Origin: RGIG5327 sp045612485
GTDB lineage: Bacteria; Verrucomicrobiota; Lentisphaeria; Victivallales; UBA1829
DNA length: 64,000 bases
NCBI GenBank assembly: GCA_045612485.1
Contig: JAZKZE010000121.1
Location: 1-64,000 of the forward strand
Direction of reading: 5' to 3'
Position numbers and translations under genes: made by a program. Positions 44,640 to 53,065 of the stretch are shown here, one piece after another. The notes beneath the pieces were generated by a model. It did not search any database. It saw only the letters and a list, made by a program, of their open reading frames with translations, and was not told the origin of the DNA. Positions within the stretch are counted from its first letter, which is position 1, and each line of letters begins with the position of its first letter.

Positions 44640-45566
44640 TCATTCATTTTCCGCAGTGATATAGTCATGGAGAATCCGTATATCATTCACACTCCCATGA
44701 GTGATCTCCAGTACAAAAAACCGCAATCCGCCATCATAAAGAAGTCTTGCCGCTTTTGCCAGATTTTCCTCTTTATTCTGTACGGTAAGCGGCATGTGTC
44801 CATCGCTCCATTTTTCTTTCGGTACACTGCTGTCCCACACAGAAGCATGAAAATGACACATTTTTACAAGACCCGATGCCATCGCTTTTTCGATCTCTCC
44901 GTGAAAATCCCTGTCTGCAAGATGCGCTGAGATCCAGAGGTGTCCCATATCCAGACAGATGGGATGCTCAAGTTTCACCATATCTGAGGGAAACATATTC
45001 ATACTTCCAAACGCTGGAAAATCGTTTTCTATGCACAATGTAAAATCCGGATATTCCGCCCGGATTTCCGCAAGATTTTTCCGCAGGAAGTCATACCGGA
45101 ACGAAAACTCTTCTTCTCCGGTAAAATCCCGGTTGAGCCAGCTTCCTTCACAGAAGGCCAACTCCTTACGGTAAACCTCCCTCATACAATCGTAATATCC
45201 TTTTCCATGCCCGAATGCTTCCGGAGATACATCACTCATCAAAGCTCCGTGAAAAACAGACATATTTATGCCAGATTTCCGCATATACGCTATATTTTCT
45301 TCAATATCGGCAAATACTGCGGAAATTTTATCTGTTGCCAGATTCCAGTTTCTCGGCATATTCAATGGTGCATGAGCAGTCAGCGGAACACCTTCAGCAA
45401 CCAGCATTTTGACCTGTTCTTCCGGTGCGGTATTATGCAGCTGTATTCCAAATTCCCAGTTGATTTTTTCACAATATTCGCGACAGGAAGAAAGTAAAGT
45501 TCGCCAATCCCCTTTCAACAAAGCTGTTGAACTCATATCCACCCGGATATTCTCTGTATTTTTCAT
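44640..45566 (-). CDS. sugar phosphate isomerase/epimerase-like TIM barrel
   Basis: 308 residues of the AP-endonuclease-2/xylose-isomerase-like TIM barrel. Likely metal ligands lie in CIENDFP (Glu), CLDMGHLW (Asp, His), MCHFHAS (His) and VLEITHG (Glu). Such proteins isomerise or epimerise sugars and cyclitols, and many sit in catabolic operons. It starts 11 bases after the radical SAM gene and is followed after 25 bases by the broken MFS transporter, a possible uptake partner. Function beyond the fold is not assignable. Confidence 0.78.
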   Translation of the reverse strand: MKNTENIRVDMSSTALLKGDWRTLLSSCREYCEKINWEFGIQLHNTAPEEQVKMLVAEGVPLTAHAPLNMPRNWNLATDKISAVFADIEENIAYMRKSGINMSVFHGALMSDVSPEAFGHGKGYYDCMREVYRKELAFCEGSWLNRDFTGEEEFSFRYDFLRKNLAEIRAEYPDFTLCIENDFPAFGSMNMFPSDMVKLEHPICLDMGHLWISAHLADRDFHGEIEKAMASGLVKMCHFHASVWDSSVPKEKWSDGHMPLTVQNKEENLAKAARLLYDGGLRFFVLEITHGSVNDIRILHDYITAENE

Positions 45567-45577
45567 CCTGCGCCCCC

Positions 45578-46600
45578 TTATTTTTCCCCTTTTCTGTTTT
45601 TCATGAAAATAACTGCTTTTTCTGTAACGACATAACTGCCCCCTGCCCCGTCAGCAGTAAAGATCTCTTCTGCAAATCCGGCAGCTCGCAAATTGCGCAA
45701 ATGGCGTACGGTTTCCTCTTCAGGTAAAGTAAGTTTTTCTGCAAGGGAAGTAAGTTGGCAGGGCTTTTCTTCTGCAAGGAAAATTTCCAGAAGATTAAAT
45801 TCGATATCTGTAAAAGTTTTTTCAGGCGGACGTTTCTTTACTGCGGGGATCTCAACAGGCACACTTTTCCCCAGAACCTTTGCAAACATCTCCAGAGTAT
45901 CGGAAGAAACAACTTTCAATGAGGAAAACAATCCGGGTCTGTCAAGGAAATTCAACTGGACAGCATCCGGCAGGATCTTCTCAACAAGCAGCCGGAATCT
46001 TTCCGCAGATTGTACAGAATCATTGATTCCCGGGACAAGAAAAATCTCAAGAAACATTTGACATTTCCCCTTGCTCTCCCTTCTGAAATCCATGATCCCG
46101 GAAAGGATTTTTTCAAAGGTCACGCTTTTTTCGGGGCGGTTGATTGCACTGAATTCCTCCATACAGGAACCATCCAGAGAAGGAATGACAAGATGCACCT
46201 GTGACGCGATATTCCTTACGGCAGGATCACAGAAAAGAGAAGCATTGGTCAGAAGACAGATCTTCAGGGAAGGATAATTTTTTTTCACATGGGAAACGAT
46301 CTCCCCGAATGACAAAGAGAGCGTAGGCTCCCCAAGTCCGGAAAAAGTCACATAATCCAGTGCATATTCCCCCATCTTCTGCTTGCGCTGCAAAAGCACC
46401 TCATCCAGCTCTCTGAGCACTGTTTCCGCAGGAAAAAATTCTTTGCGGATATTGGTGAGAAGGGTAGTGGAACCGCACTCACAGTAGATACAATCCATGG
46501 AACAGGTCTTGAAAGGGACAAGATTGATCCCCAGAGAACGTCCCAGCCGGCGGGATGCCACCGGTCCGAATATAAATTTTTGACTACAACTTTTCTGCAT
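45578..46600 (-). CDS. radical SAM protein with C-terminal winged helix
   Basis: 340 residues. An N-terminal block FGPVASRRLGRSLGINL precedes the [4Fe-4S] motif CSMDCIYC (C33, C37, C40). The SAM-binding GEP motif lies in SGLGEPTLS. The barrel spans to ~residue 240. Residues ~260-335 look like a winged helix (LLEIFLAEEKPCQLTSLAEK, VRHLRNLRAAG), suggesting DNA or protein binding. The block order resembles the DUF-type radical SAM family found widely in anaerobes and archaea, with no agreed reaction. First gene of the run into the TIM barrel and MFS genes. Confidence 0.85.
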   Translation of the reverse strand: MQKSCSQKFIFGPVASRRLGRSLGINLVPFKTCSMDCIYCECGSTTLLTNIRKEFFPAETVLRELDEVLLQRKQKMGEYALDYVTFSGLGEPTLSLSFGEIVSHVKKNYPSLKICLLTNASLFCDPAVRNIASQVHLVIPSLDGSCMEEFSAINRPEKSVTFEKILSGIMDFRRESKGKCQMFLEIFLVPGINDSVQSAERFRLLVEKILPDAVQLNFLDRPGLFSSLKVVSSDTLEMFAKVLGKSVPVEIPAVKKRPPEKTFTDIEFNLLEIFLAEEKPCQLTSLAEKLTLPEEETVRHLRNLRAAGFAEEIFTADGAGGSYVVTEKAVIFMKNRKGEK

Positions 46601-46657
46601 ATTGCTCTGAAACTCCTGAAAATACCCGAAAACTCACTTCAACAGTGGAAAATCCTG

Positions 46658-46686
46658 TTGCATAAACATTCATCACCTGTTATATT
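46658..46686 (+). promoter_or_regulatory. promoter of the transferase-to-murJ run
   Basis: TTGCAT, a 17-bp spacer and TATATT. The start point would be near 46693, about 20 bases before the first candidate ATG. It may drive the four genes 46714-53060. Confidence 0.6.
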
Positions 46687-46713
46687 AATATATTCACTTT
46701 TCCCGCTTTTTAC

Positions 46714-47884
46714 AATGCCGGAGAATAAAAATAAACTTCTGAAAATGGAGGCTACATTGCTGGACTGGACTCAAATTTATGCGGCAGTATTCATTGTCGC
46801 TCTGGGTTTTTCTTTGCTGCTGACCCCGCTGTGCAGGATCATTGCAAGAAAAACAGGATTTCTGGATGTTCCCAAATGCGAAAACCACAAACTGCATAAA
46901 AATGCCACTCCCCTGCTGGGCGGGGCGGCAATGTATGGAGCATGGATCCTTACAGTTGCGGCAGGTTTTCTTGCAGCAAAATTTCTCCTTCCGGGAACAA
47001 GCGGGGAAGCAAAACTTTCCTCCGATCTGCAGGGGATCCATTTTGTTGCAACAGATTTTACAGTGATCTGCATCTGTGCGTTTGCCGCAGTCATACTGGG
47101 GCTGATCGATGATAAATATCCTCTGAAAGCAAGTACAAAATTTGCAGGTCAGCTTGTAATAGCAGTAGTAACAGCTCTTTTCAGTCATACAAAGATCTCC
47201 CTGTTTGTGGGGGTTCCCGGTTTTTCTTTTGTGATCACGGTCATGTGGTTTCTTTTCATTTTCAATTCCATAAACTTTTTTGACAACATGGATGGACTTG
47301 CCGCGGGAACAGCGGCTATCGCATTCTCCTTTTTTACGGCAGCGGCAATCTGGAACGAACAGTATTTTGTGGCGACTCTGGGGGCAAGTCTTGCCGGAAG
47401 CGTGATCGGTTTCTGGTTCTTCAATCATTCCCCGGCGTCTATTTTCATGGGAGACAGCGGCAGTCATTTTCTGGGGTACATGCTCGCCGTCATCAGTGCA
47501 AAAACCACCTATTACACACCGGATGTTTCCGCATTTCAGATGAATATCCTCATTCCGGTATTCATACTGGCAGTACCAATTTTCGATACGATCGCGGTAA
47601 TGGTCATACGCATACTCAACGGCAAGCCGGTTTATGTGGGGGATCACAATCACATTTCCCACCGCTTCCATCACATGGGCATGACAAGAAAACGGGCTGT
47701 TCTTCTTGTACATATCCTGGGGATCATCTCCGGCCTGGGGGCGATGCCGTTACTGTGGGGTGACAGAAAGTCATGTATTCTTCTTCTGATACAGGGGCTT
47801 GCCATACTCCTTCTCCTGACTCTTCTGCAGCACTTCGGGAAGGGGACAGATCCGGAACTTTCCGGTAAAGAAAACAACAAATGA
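46714..47884 (+). CDS. polyprenyl-phosphate sugar-1-phosphate transferase (WecA/TagO type)
   Basis: 389 residues with about ten membrane helices. It transfers HexNAc-1-P from UDP-HexNAc to undecaprenyl phosphate, starting a surface polysaccharide. Family marks: LHKNATPLLGGAAMYG, the Asp pair in GLIDDKYPLKAS, FFDNMDGLAAG, FMGDSGSHFLGY, and a His-rich loop GDHNHISHRFHHMG, the carbohydrate-recognition loop of WecA/TagO enzymes. The start is uncertain: ATG at 46714 (MPENK) or 46745 (MEATLL), neither with a ribosome site; the first helix begins near IYAAVFIVAL. MraY is less likely because of the HIHHR-like loop. Confidence 0.86.
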
Positions 47885-47899
47885 TCAGAGGTTCTGACT

Positions 47900-50281
47900 A
47901 TGAAAATCAATACAGCATGCAACGGTAATTCCACACGTTTTGAACGCGTCGGAGGCTCTCTTCAGCCCCGGATCTGTACAGGAAGCGACCTGAAAAAAAT
48001 CCTTGAACTTGACCCGGCACAATGGGCTGTCACCAGCATAGAAACTGCAAAGTACAGTTGCGATGCAGAGTTTCTTGCTTTTCTTGACTCTGACCATAAC
48101 GGCAAGATCCGGGTGGATGAGGTTAAAGAGGCGATTGCCTGGGTACTGCCCAGAGTAAAAGATTTTGAAGGATTTGAAAAAGGCTCCCAGGAGCTTGTTT
48201 TTTCCACATTGAACTGTGATACCCCGGAAGGTGCAGCCATTGCAAAATCAGCAAAATTTGCCATGAAAAATGCGGGGCTTCCGGATGCGGAAAAGATTAC
48301 TCTTGCAGAGATCCGCGATCATAAAAAACTCATCTCCTACGGTCTTTCCAACGGCGACGGAGTCGTTCCTCCGGAACAGGTCTGTGTGGAAGACCTTTCC
48401 GCCTTTGCCGCACTTGTCATGTCCTGCTGCGGTAAAGTTCAGGATCTTTCCGGAGCGGACGGTATTGATTCTGCCATTGTTGCCTCCTTCGTTGATAAGG
48501 CAGGAAAATATATCGCATGGAAAAAGATGCCTGCGACAGATCCTGCCATCTTTTTCAAAGGGGAAAATACCGCTGCACTTTATGGAAAATTTACGGCGGT
48601 CAAAGAAAAAACCGATGAATATTTCCGGCTCTGTCAGGTAATGGCACTTGCAGAGGGGAATGTAAATATTTCCACACCCTCCCTTGATCCTCTGAACGTG
48701 GATTCCCTGGATGCCTTTATGAAAACAGCTCCCATTGCCAGGGCAACAGAAAAAGAGGTTCTGGATCTGAAAAGCAAGCTCAATCCTGTATGGAAAAAAC
48801 CTCTGGAAGATTTCTTCACAGCTTTTGTACCGGAAAAAACTGTTATTTCCGGAGAAGATTGGAAAAATATATGCAATGAATTTCTTCCCTACACCAAATG
48901 GGTCACCGGCAAACCCTGCGATAATTTTGATTCATTCGATGAGGAAAAACTTGCAAAACTGGAAAAAGATCTTGCGGAAGGAATGGCAGGCAAACTGGAG
49001 GAACTTATTGCCCTGGACAAATCTTCCGGGGAAAATGTGATGTGTTTTTCCCAGGTACGCAAGCTCATTCTTTTCCAGCAGAACCTTTTTGAGTTTCTCA
49101 ATAACTATGTGAGTTTGAAAGCACTGTTTGTTCTTGAACACTCCTCCATGCTCCAGCACGGGGAACTGATCATGGACGGAAGACATTTTTCCCTTGTCAC
49201 TCCCCTTGCGGCAATAGCGGAACACAAAAAACTTGCAAGCAAATGCAATATCTGTGTCATGTATATTGAAACCGTAACGGGAGAAGGAGCAGCGTTGAAA
49301 AAGCAATCCTACGCTGTTGCCGTGACCTCCGGGGATATGAACAATCTGTTTGTGGGGAAATGCGGTATATTCATCACATTTGACAACAAAGTGTGTGATG
49401 CAAAAGTCGTAGATTTCATCCAGCAGCCGGTATCTTTTTCTGAAGCCCTGAAAATGCCCTTCCATAAATTCGGGGAACTGGTGGGCAAGCAGATGGATAA
49501 ATTCTTCTCTGCCCGTTCCAAAGAGGTGGAAACAGGTGTAACAAAATCCTTTACGGAAGCCCAGACCTTCAAACCCGGCACAACCCCTCCCCCTGCCAAA
49601 CCTCCTGTCCCCGGCAAACTGCCTGCGACAGCACAGACTCCTGCTTTCAGCGGTTCCATGATGCTTATGGGAGGCGGTCTGGGGATCGCGGCCATCGGAA
49701 GTTCCTTTGCATTTATGGCTCAGGCAATGAAGAATGTATCTGTATGGAATGTACTGTTCGTATTTCTGTGCATCATCCTTATTTTCAGCGGACCGCTGGT
49801 CATCATGTCCCTTATCAAACTTTACAGAAGAAGTATTTCCTCCTTCCTTGAAGCCGGAGGGGTAGCCATCAACAAAAGGATGCGTCTTACAAGAAAAATG
49901 GGAGCGATCTTTACGCGGGAGCCTGTGGTTCCCCTGAAGTGTTATCTGGATTCCGCGGACATCGTCAACGGTACATTTGCCAAACTTGCCGAAATGGAAA
50001 ACCGCAGCAATGCATTGCGGAAAACAGTATGGATCGTTGTTGCGATCCTCATCCTCCTTGTCACAGGTATTGTGATCTGCTTCAAATGCTGTCCGGATTC
50101 CGCAGCAGAGAAATGGCTGGTGAAAAGATTTACAAAGACTGCTGTTGAAAAGCCGGTCAAATGTGATAAAGAGAAAAAAGCTGCTGATGCAAAACAGACT
50201 GCAAAAGCTGATACGGAAAATAAAAAAACGGATAATGCAGTAAAAACAGGAGCAAAAGCTCCGGAAACAAAAAAGAAATGA
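47900..50281 (+). CDS. uncharacterised EF-hand protein with three C-terminal membrane helices
   Basis: 793 residues, no family recognised. Residues 63-74 form a canonical EF-hand loop, D63-x-D65-x-N67-G-K-I-R-V-D-E74, so Ca2+ binding near the N-terminus is likely; NGDGVV near residue 154 is a degenerate second loop. Residues ~80-550 are soluble and mostly helical. A Pro-rich linker (TTPPPAKPPVPG) leads to hydrophobic segments at ~583-610, ~614-641 and ~708-731, then a Lys/Ala/Glu tail of about 60 residues. No signal peptide is seen, so the large N-terminal part should be cytoplasmic. Only 15 bases follow the polyprenyl transferase stop; ychF follows by 65. Possibly a lineage-specific envelope or cytoskeletal factor; unknown. 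Confidence 0.72.
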   Translation: MKINTACNGNSTRFERVGGSLQPRICTGSDLKKILELDPAQWAVTSIETAKYSCDAEFLAFLDSDHNGKIRVDEVKEAIAWVLPRVKDFEGFEKGSQELVFSTLNCDTPEGAAIAKSAKFAMKNAGLPDAEKITLAEIRDHKKLISYGLSNGDGVVPPEQVCVEDLSAFAALVMSCCGKVQDLSGADGIDSAIVASFVDKAGKYIAWKKMPATDPAIFFKGENTAALYGKFTAVKEKTDEYFRLCQVMALAEGNVNISTPSLDPLNVDSLDAFMKTAPIARATEKEVLDLKSKLNPVWKKPLEDFFTAFVPEKTVISGEDWKNICNEFLPYTKWVTGKPCDNFDSFDEEKLAKLEKDLAEGMAGKLEELIALDKSSGENVMCFSQVRKLILFQQNLFEFLNNYVSLKALFVLEHSSMLQHGELIMDGRHFSLVTPLAAIAEHKKLASKCNICVMYIETVTGEGAALKKQSYAVAVTSGDMNNLFVGKCGIFITFDNKVCDAKVVDFIQQPVSFSEALKMPFHKFGELVGKQMDKFFSARSKEVETGVTKSFTEAQTFKPGTTPPPAKPPVPGKLPATAQTPAFSGSMMLMGGGLGIAAIGSSFAFMAQAMKNVSVWNVLFVFLCIILIFSGPLVIMSLIKLYRRSISSFLEAGGVAINKRMRLTRKMGAIFTREPVVPLKCYLDSADIVNGTFAKLAEMENRSNALRKTVWIVVAILILLVTGIVICFKCCPDSAAEKWLVKRFTKTAVEKPVKCDKEKKAADAKQTAKADTENKKTDNAVKTGAKAPETKKK

Positions 50282-50346
50282 TCTTTTTCTGCAACAAATA
50301 CAAAACGGAATAAAACAATTTTTACCATAAAAAAAGGAGCAATATA

Positions 50347-51447
50347 ATGGGTTTTGCCTGTGGTTTCGTCGGTCTCCCCAACGTGGGGAAATCCACTCTT
50401 TTCAATGCACTCTGCCGCGGCGGCGCCGCTGCTGCCAACTTTCCTTTCTGTACCATTGACCCCAATACCGGGATCGTGGAAGTACCGGACAAACGGCTGG
50501 ATACTCTTGCAGAGATGGAAAAATCTGCAAAAGTCGTTCCTGCCACCCTCAAATTTATTGACATTGCCGGTCTTGTAAAAGGCGCAAGTCAGGGGGAAGG
50601 ACTGGGGAATCAGTTTCTGGGACACATCCGTAACGTGGATGCGGTAGCCCATGTGGTAAGATGTTTTGAAAACTCCGACATCGTACACGTTTCCGGAAAA
50701 GTCAATCCGGCAGAAGATTTGGAATTGATCCTTACCGAACTTATGCTTGCGGATATCGACCACCTGAACAACCGTCTGGAAAAGGCGGGAAAACAGTTGA
50801 GAACGGCTGACGGGGATCTGAAATTTGAATTTGAACTTGCCTCTGAAATGGTCAAAACTCTGGAAGAAGGCAATATTCCCCGCCCGGATACGAGCGATCC
50901 CAAAGTAAAGAAAGCTCTTGCCAATCTTCAGCTTCTCACTCTTATGCCTGCATTCGTTTGCGCCAACTGCGACGAAGAATCCTTCAAGAGTTTCGGCAAG
51001 GATGAAAGAAGTAAAAAACTTCTGGAATGTGCAGAAAAACACGGCTTTGAAGTTGTACCTGTATGTGCTAAATTTGAAGAGGAACTGGGGGATCTTTCTC
51101 CGGAAGATGCCAAAACATTCCTGGAAGATCTGGGCGTGGAGGAAAGCGGTCTGGAAAGAGTGATCCGTACCGGATACAGACTTCTTGACTACATCACCTT
51201 CTTTACCGCCGGTCCCACAGAATCCCGTGCCTGGACCATCGTCCGGGGCATGACCGCACCCGAAGGTGCCGGAAAGATCCATACAGACATGCAGAGAGGC
51301 TTTATCCGTATGGAGGTCATCTCCTACGACGATCTTATTGAACACGGTTCCTGGAATGCCGCTAAAAACGCCGGAAAACTGCGTATTGAAGGAAAAGAGT
51401 ATGTGATGCAGGACGGGGACAGTGTATTTGTCCGTTTCTCTGTGTAA
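50347..51447 (+). CDS. ychF: YchF/OLA1-family ribosome-binding ATPase
   Basis: 366 residues, near-universal. The P-loop is GLPNVGKSTLFNAL, G3 DIAGLVKGAS, and the G4 position reads NCDE instead of NKxD, the change that makes YchF prefer ATP. A helical coiled insert (~130-200) and a TGS-like domain at the C-terminus (YTYFT-like, ENGSWNAAKNAGKLR, VRFSV end) complete it. AAAGGAGC precedes the ATG by 6-7 bases. Role in translation stress response is known only broadly. Confidence 0.97.
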   Translation: MGFACGFVGLPNVGKSTLFNALCRGGAAAANFPFCTIDPNTGIVEVPDKRLDTLAEMEKSAKVVPATLKFIDIAGLVKGASQGEGLGNQFLGHIRNVDAVAHVVRCFENSDIVHVSGKVNPAEDLELILTELMLADIDHLNNRLEKAGKQLRTADGDLKFEFELASEMVKTLEEGNIPRPDTSDPKVKKALANLQLLTLMPAFVCANCDEESFKSFGKDERSKKLLECAEKHGFEVVPVCAKFEEELGDLSPEDAKTFLEDLGVEESGLERVIRTGYRLLDYITFFTAGPTESRAWTIVRGMTAPEGAGKIHTDMQRGFIRMEVISYDDLIEHGSWNAAKNAGKLRIEGKEYVMQDGDSVFVRFSV

Positions 51448-51476
51448 ACAACTTTTTCCGGGCAGCAGAGGATATT

Positions 51477-53060
51477 ATGGCAAATCTGGGAAGTATCATC
51501 AAGAAGGTAACAGGACTGGCAGGCGTGACTCTTGCCAGCCGTGTTCTTGGTTTCTTCCGGGAGATCCTTACTGCCCACTTTCTTGGCGGTGGTTCCGTTG
51601 CCGCCGCCTGGGAGTTTGCCTTTACGCTGCCCAATCTCTGCCGCAGGGTATTCGGGGAAGGGCTGTTGGCGCAAGTCCTTGTCCCGGTGGTCACCCATGC
51701 GGCGGAAAATGAGGGAAAAGATGCTGCAAAAAGGAAATTTTCCACCATCTTTTTCTATTCCGGGATCTGTCTGGGACTGATTACGGTTTTTGTATCTCTG
51801 GCAAGTATGATCCTTCTGGAAGTAAAGCAGTGGGATCCGCACTGGCGTATGGGCTTGCAGCTCGTGCCGCTGGTGATGCCCTACAGTATATTCATCTGTC
51901 TGGTGGGGATTTGTACGGCATTGATGAATTCCCTGCGCTCCTATGTGCTTCCCGCACTGGCAAGCCTGCTTCTGAATATATTTCTGGTCATTACGCTTCT
52001 TTTTATTGTGCCGCAATTTACCGGGAAAACCGCCGCATGGGGAGAGTTTGCCATATTGCAGGATCATACAAAGATCCTTTCCTCATTAAGTATTGCTGTG
52101 CTTCTTTCCGGGATCGCGGAACTTGTACTGCTTTTTCTGATGATGAAAAAAGCCGGCATGATGCCTGTTTTCCCGAAAACCGTGCTGAAAGATAAAGAAA
52201 CACTTAAAGAGATCTTTTTTCTCATTCTTCCCGGTCTTGCAGGGGCATTGACCTATCAGCTGGGGGTGATCTGCGACAGATCCATGGCAATGATGGTAGG
52301 AGATTATGCCCTGCCTGCCCTGAATTACAGTGAGCGTCTTACTTACCTTCCCATCGGTGTGATCGCCGTTTCCTTCGGGACAGTTTCCCTTACGGAAATG
52401 TCAGTTCTTGCTGCAAAAGGGGAATATTGTGCTATGAAGGATATGCTGAAAAAAGCGATGGATCTATTGCTTTTTCTCACCATACCCCTTGCGGCATTTA
52501 TTTTTATTACGGCAGATGATCTGATCCGTTTCTGTTTCATGCGGGGAAAATTCGGGGAAACAGAAGCAGTCCATGCAGCCATGGCACTGAAATATTATGC
52601 CTGGGGGATCCCGGCATTTGCGGCAATGAAATTATCTCTTGCCGCCTTTTATTCCCGGAAGGAAACAAAAACGCCGATGCTTGCGGCAATATGCTGTATC
52701 GGACTGAATATCATTCTCAATTTTATTCTCATGCACCCTTTGAAACAGGGGGGGATCGCCCTTGCCACAGTGGTAAGTTCCTATATAAACAATATGATCC
52801 TTCTCTTTCTTTTTTCCCGGGATATCCGATCCGGTCTGCTGAAGGAAACGGCAAAAACGGCAGGAAAATTCCTGCTTTTGAGCATACCGGCATTTCTTGC
52901 CGTATATTATACTGCTCCGTATATAAAAGAGCTTCCCCTCTTTTTTGTTCTCTGTATCAAAAGTATTCTTTATGGTATGGTATTTCTTATTTTCGCCATG
53001 CTTTTCAGAATTGAAGAAGTAAAAAGTGTACTTGGAAAAATAAAAGGCAGAAAAAAATAA
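51477..53060 (+). CDS. murJ: lipid II flippase MurJ
   Basis: 527 residues with about 14 hydrophobic helices. It moves lipid II across the inner membrane for peptidoglycan assembly. The N-terminal ASRVLGFFREILTAHFLG (Arg in TM1) and PNLCRRVFGEGLL match MviN/MurJ. The rest has the expected alternation of helices and a basic C-terminal end KIKGRKK. It follows ychF by 29 bases and is convergent with the next gene, only 5 bases away. With the upstream polyprenyl-phosphate transferase, two lipid-linked glycan steps share this run. Confidence 0.95.
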   Translation: MANLGSIIKKVTGLAGVTLASRVLGFFREILTAHFLGGGSVAAAWEFAFTLPNLCRRVFGEGLLAQVLVPVVTHAAENEGKDAAKRKFSTIFFYSGICLGLITVFVSLASMILLEVKQWDPHWRMGLQLVPLVMPYSIFICLVGICTALMNSLRSYVLPALASLLLNIFLVITLLFIVPQFTGKTAAWGEFAILQDHTKILSSLSIAVLLSGIAELVLLFLMMKKAGMMPVFPKTVLKDKETLKEIFFLILPGLAGALTYQLGVICDRSMAMMVGDYALPALNYSERLTYLPIGVIAVSFGTVSLTEMSVLAAKGEYCAMKDMLKKAMDLLLFLTIPLAAFIFITADDLIRFCFMRGKFGETEAVHAAMALKYYAWGIPAFAAMKLSLAAFYSRKETKTPMLAAICCIGLNIILNFILMHPLKQGGIALATVVSSYINNMILLFLFSRDIRSGLLKETAKTAGKFLLLSIPAFLAVYYTAPYIKELPLFFVLCIKSILYGMVFLIFAMLFRIEEVKSVLGKIKGRKK

Positions 53061-53065
53061 TTCTT

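Noticed and set aside
46694..47713. Minus-strand Cys-rich frame opposite the polyprenyl transferase
   Set aside because: The cysteines look like zinc fingers at first glance but have no regular spacing, and the opposite strand carries a complete membrane enzyme.
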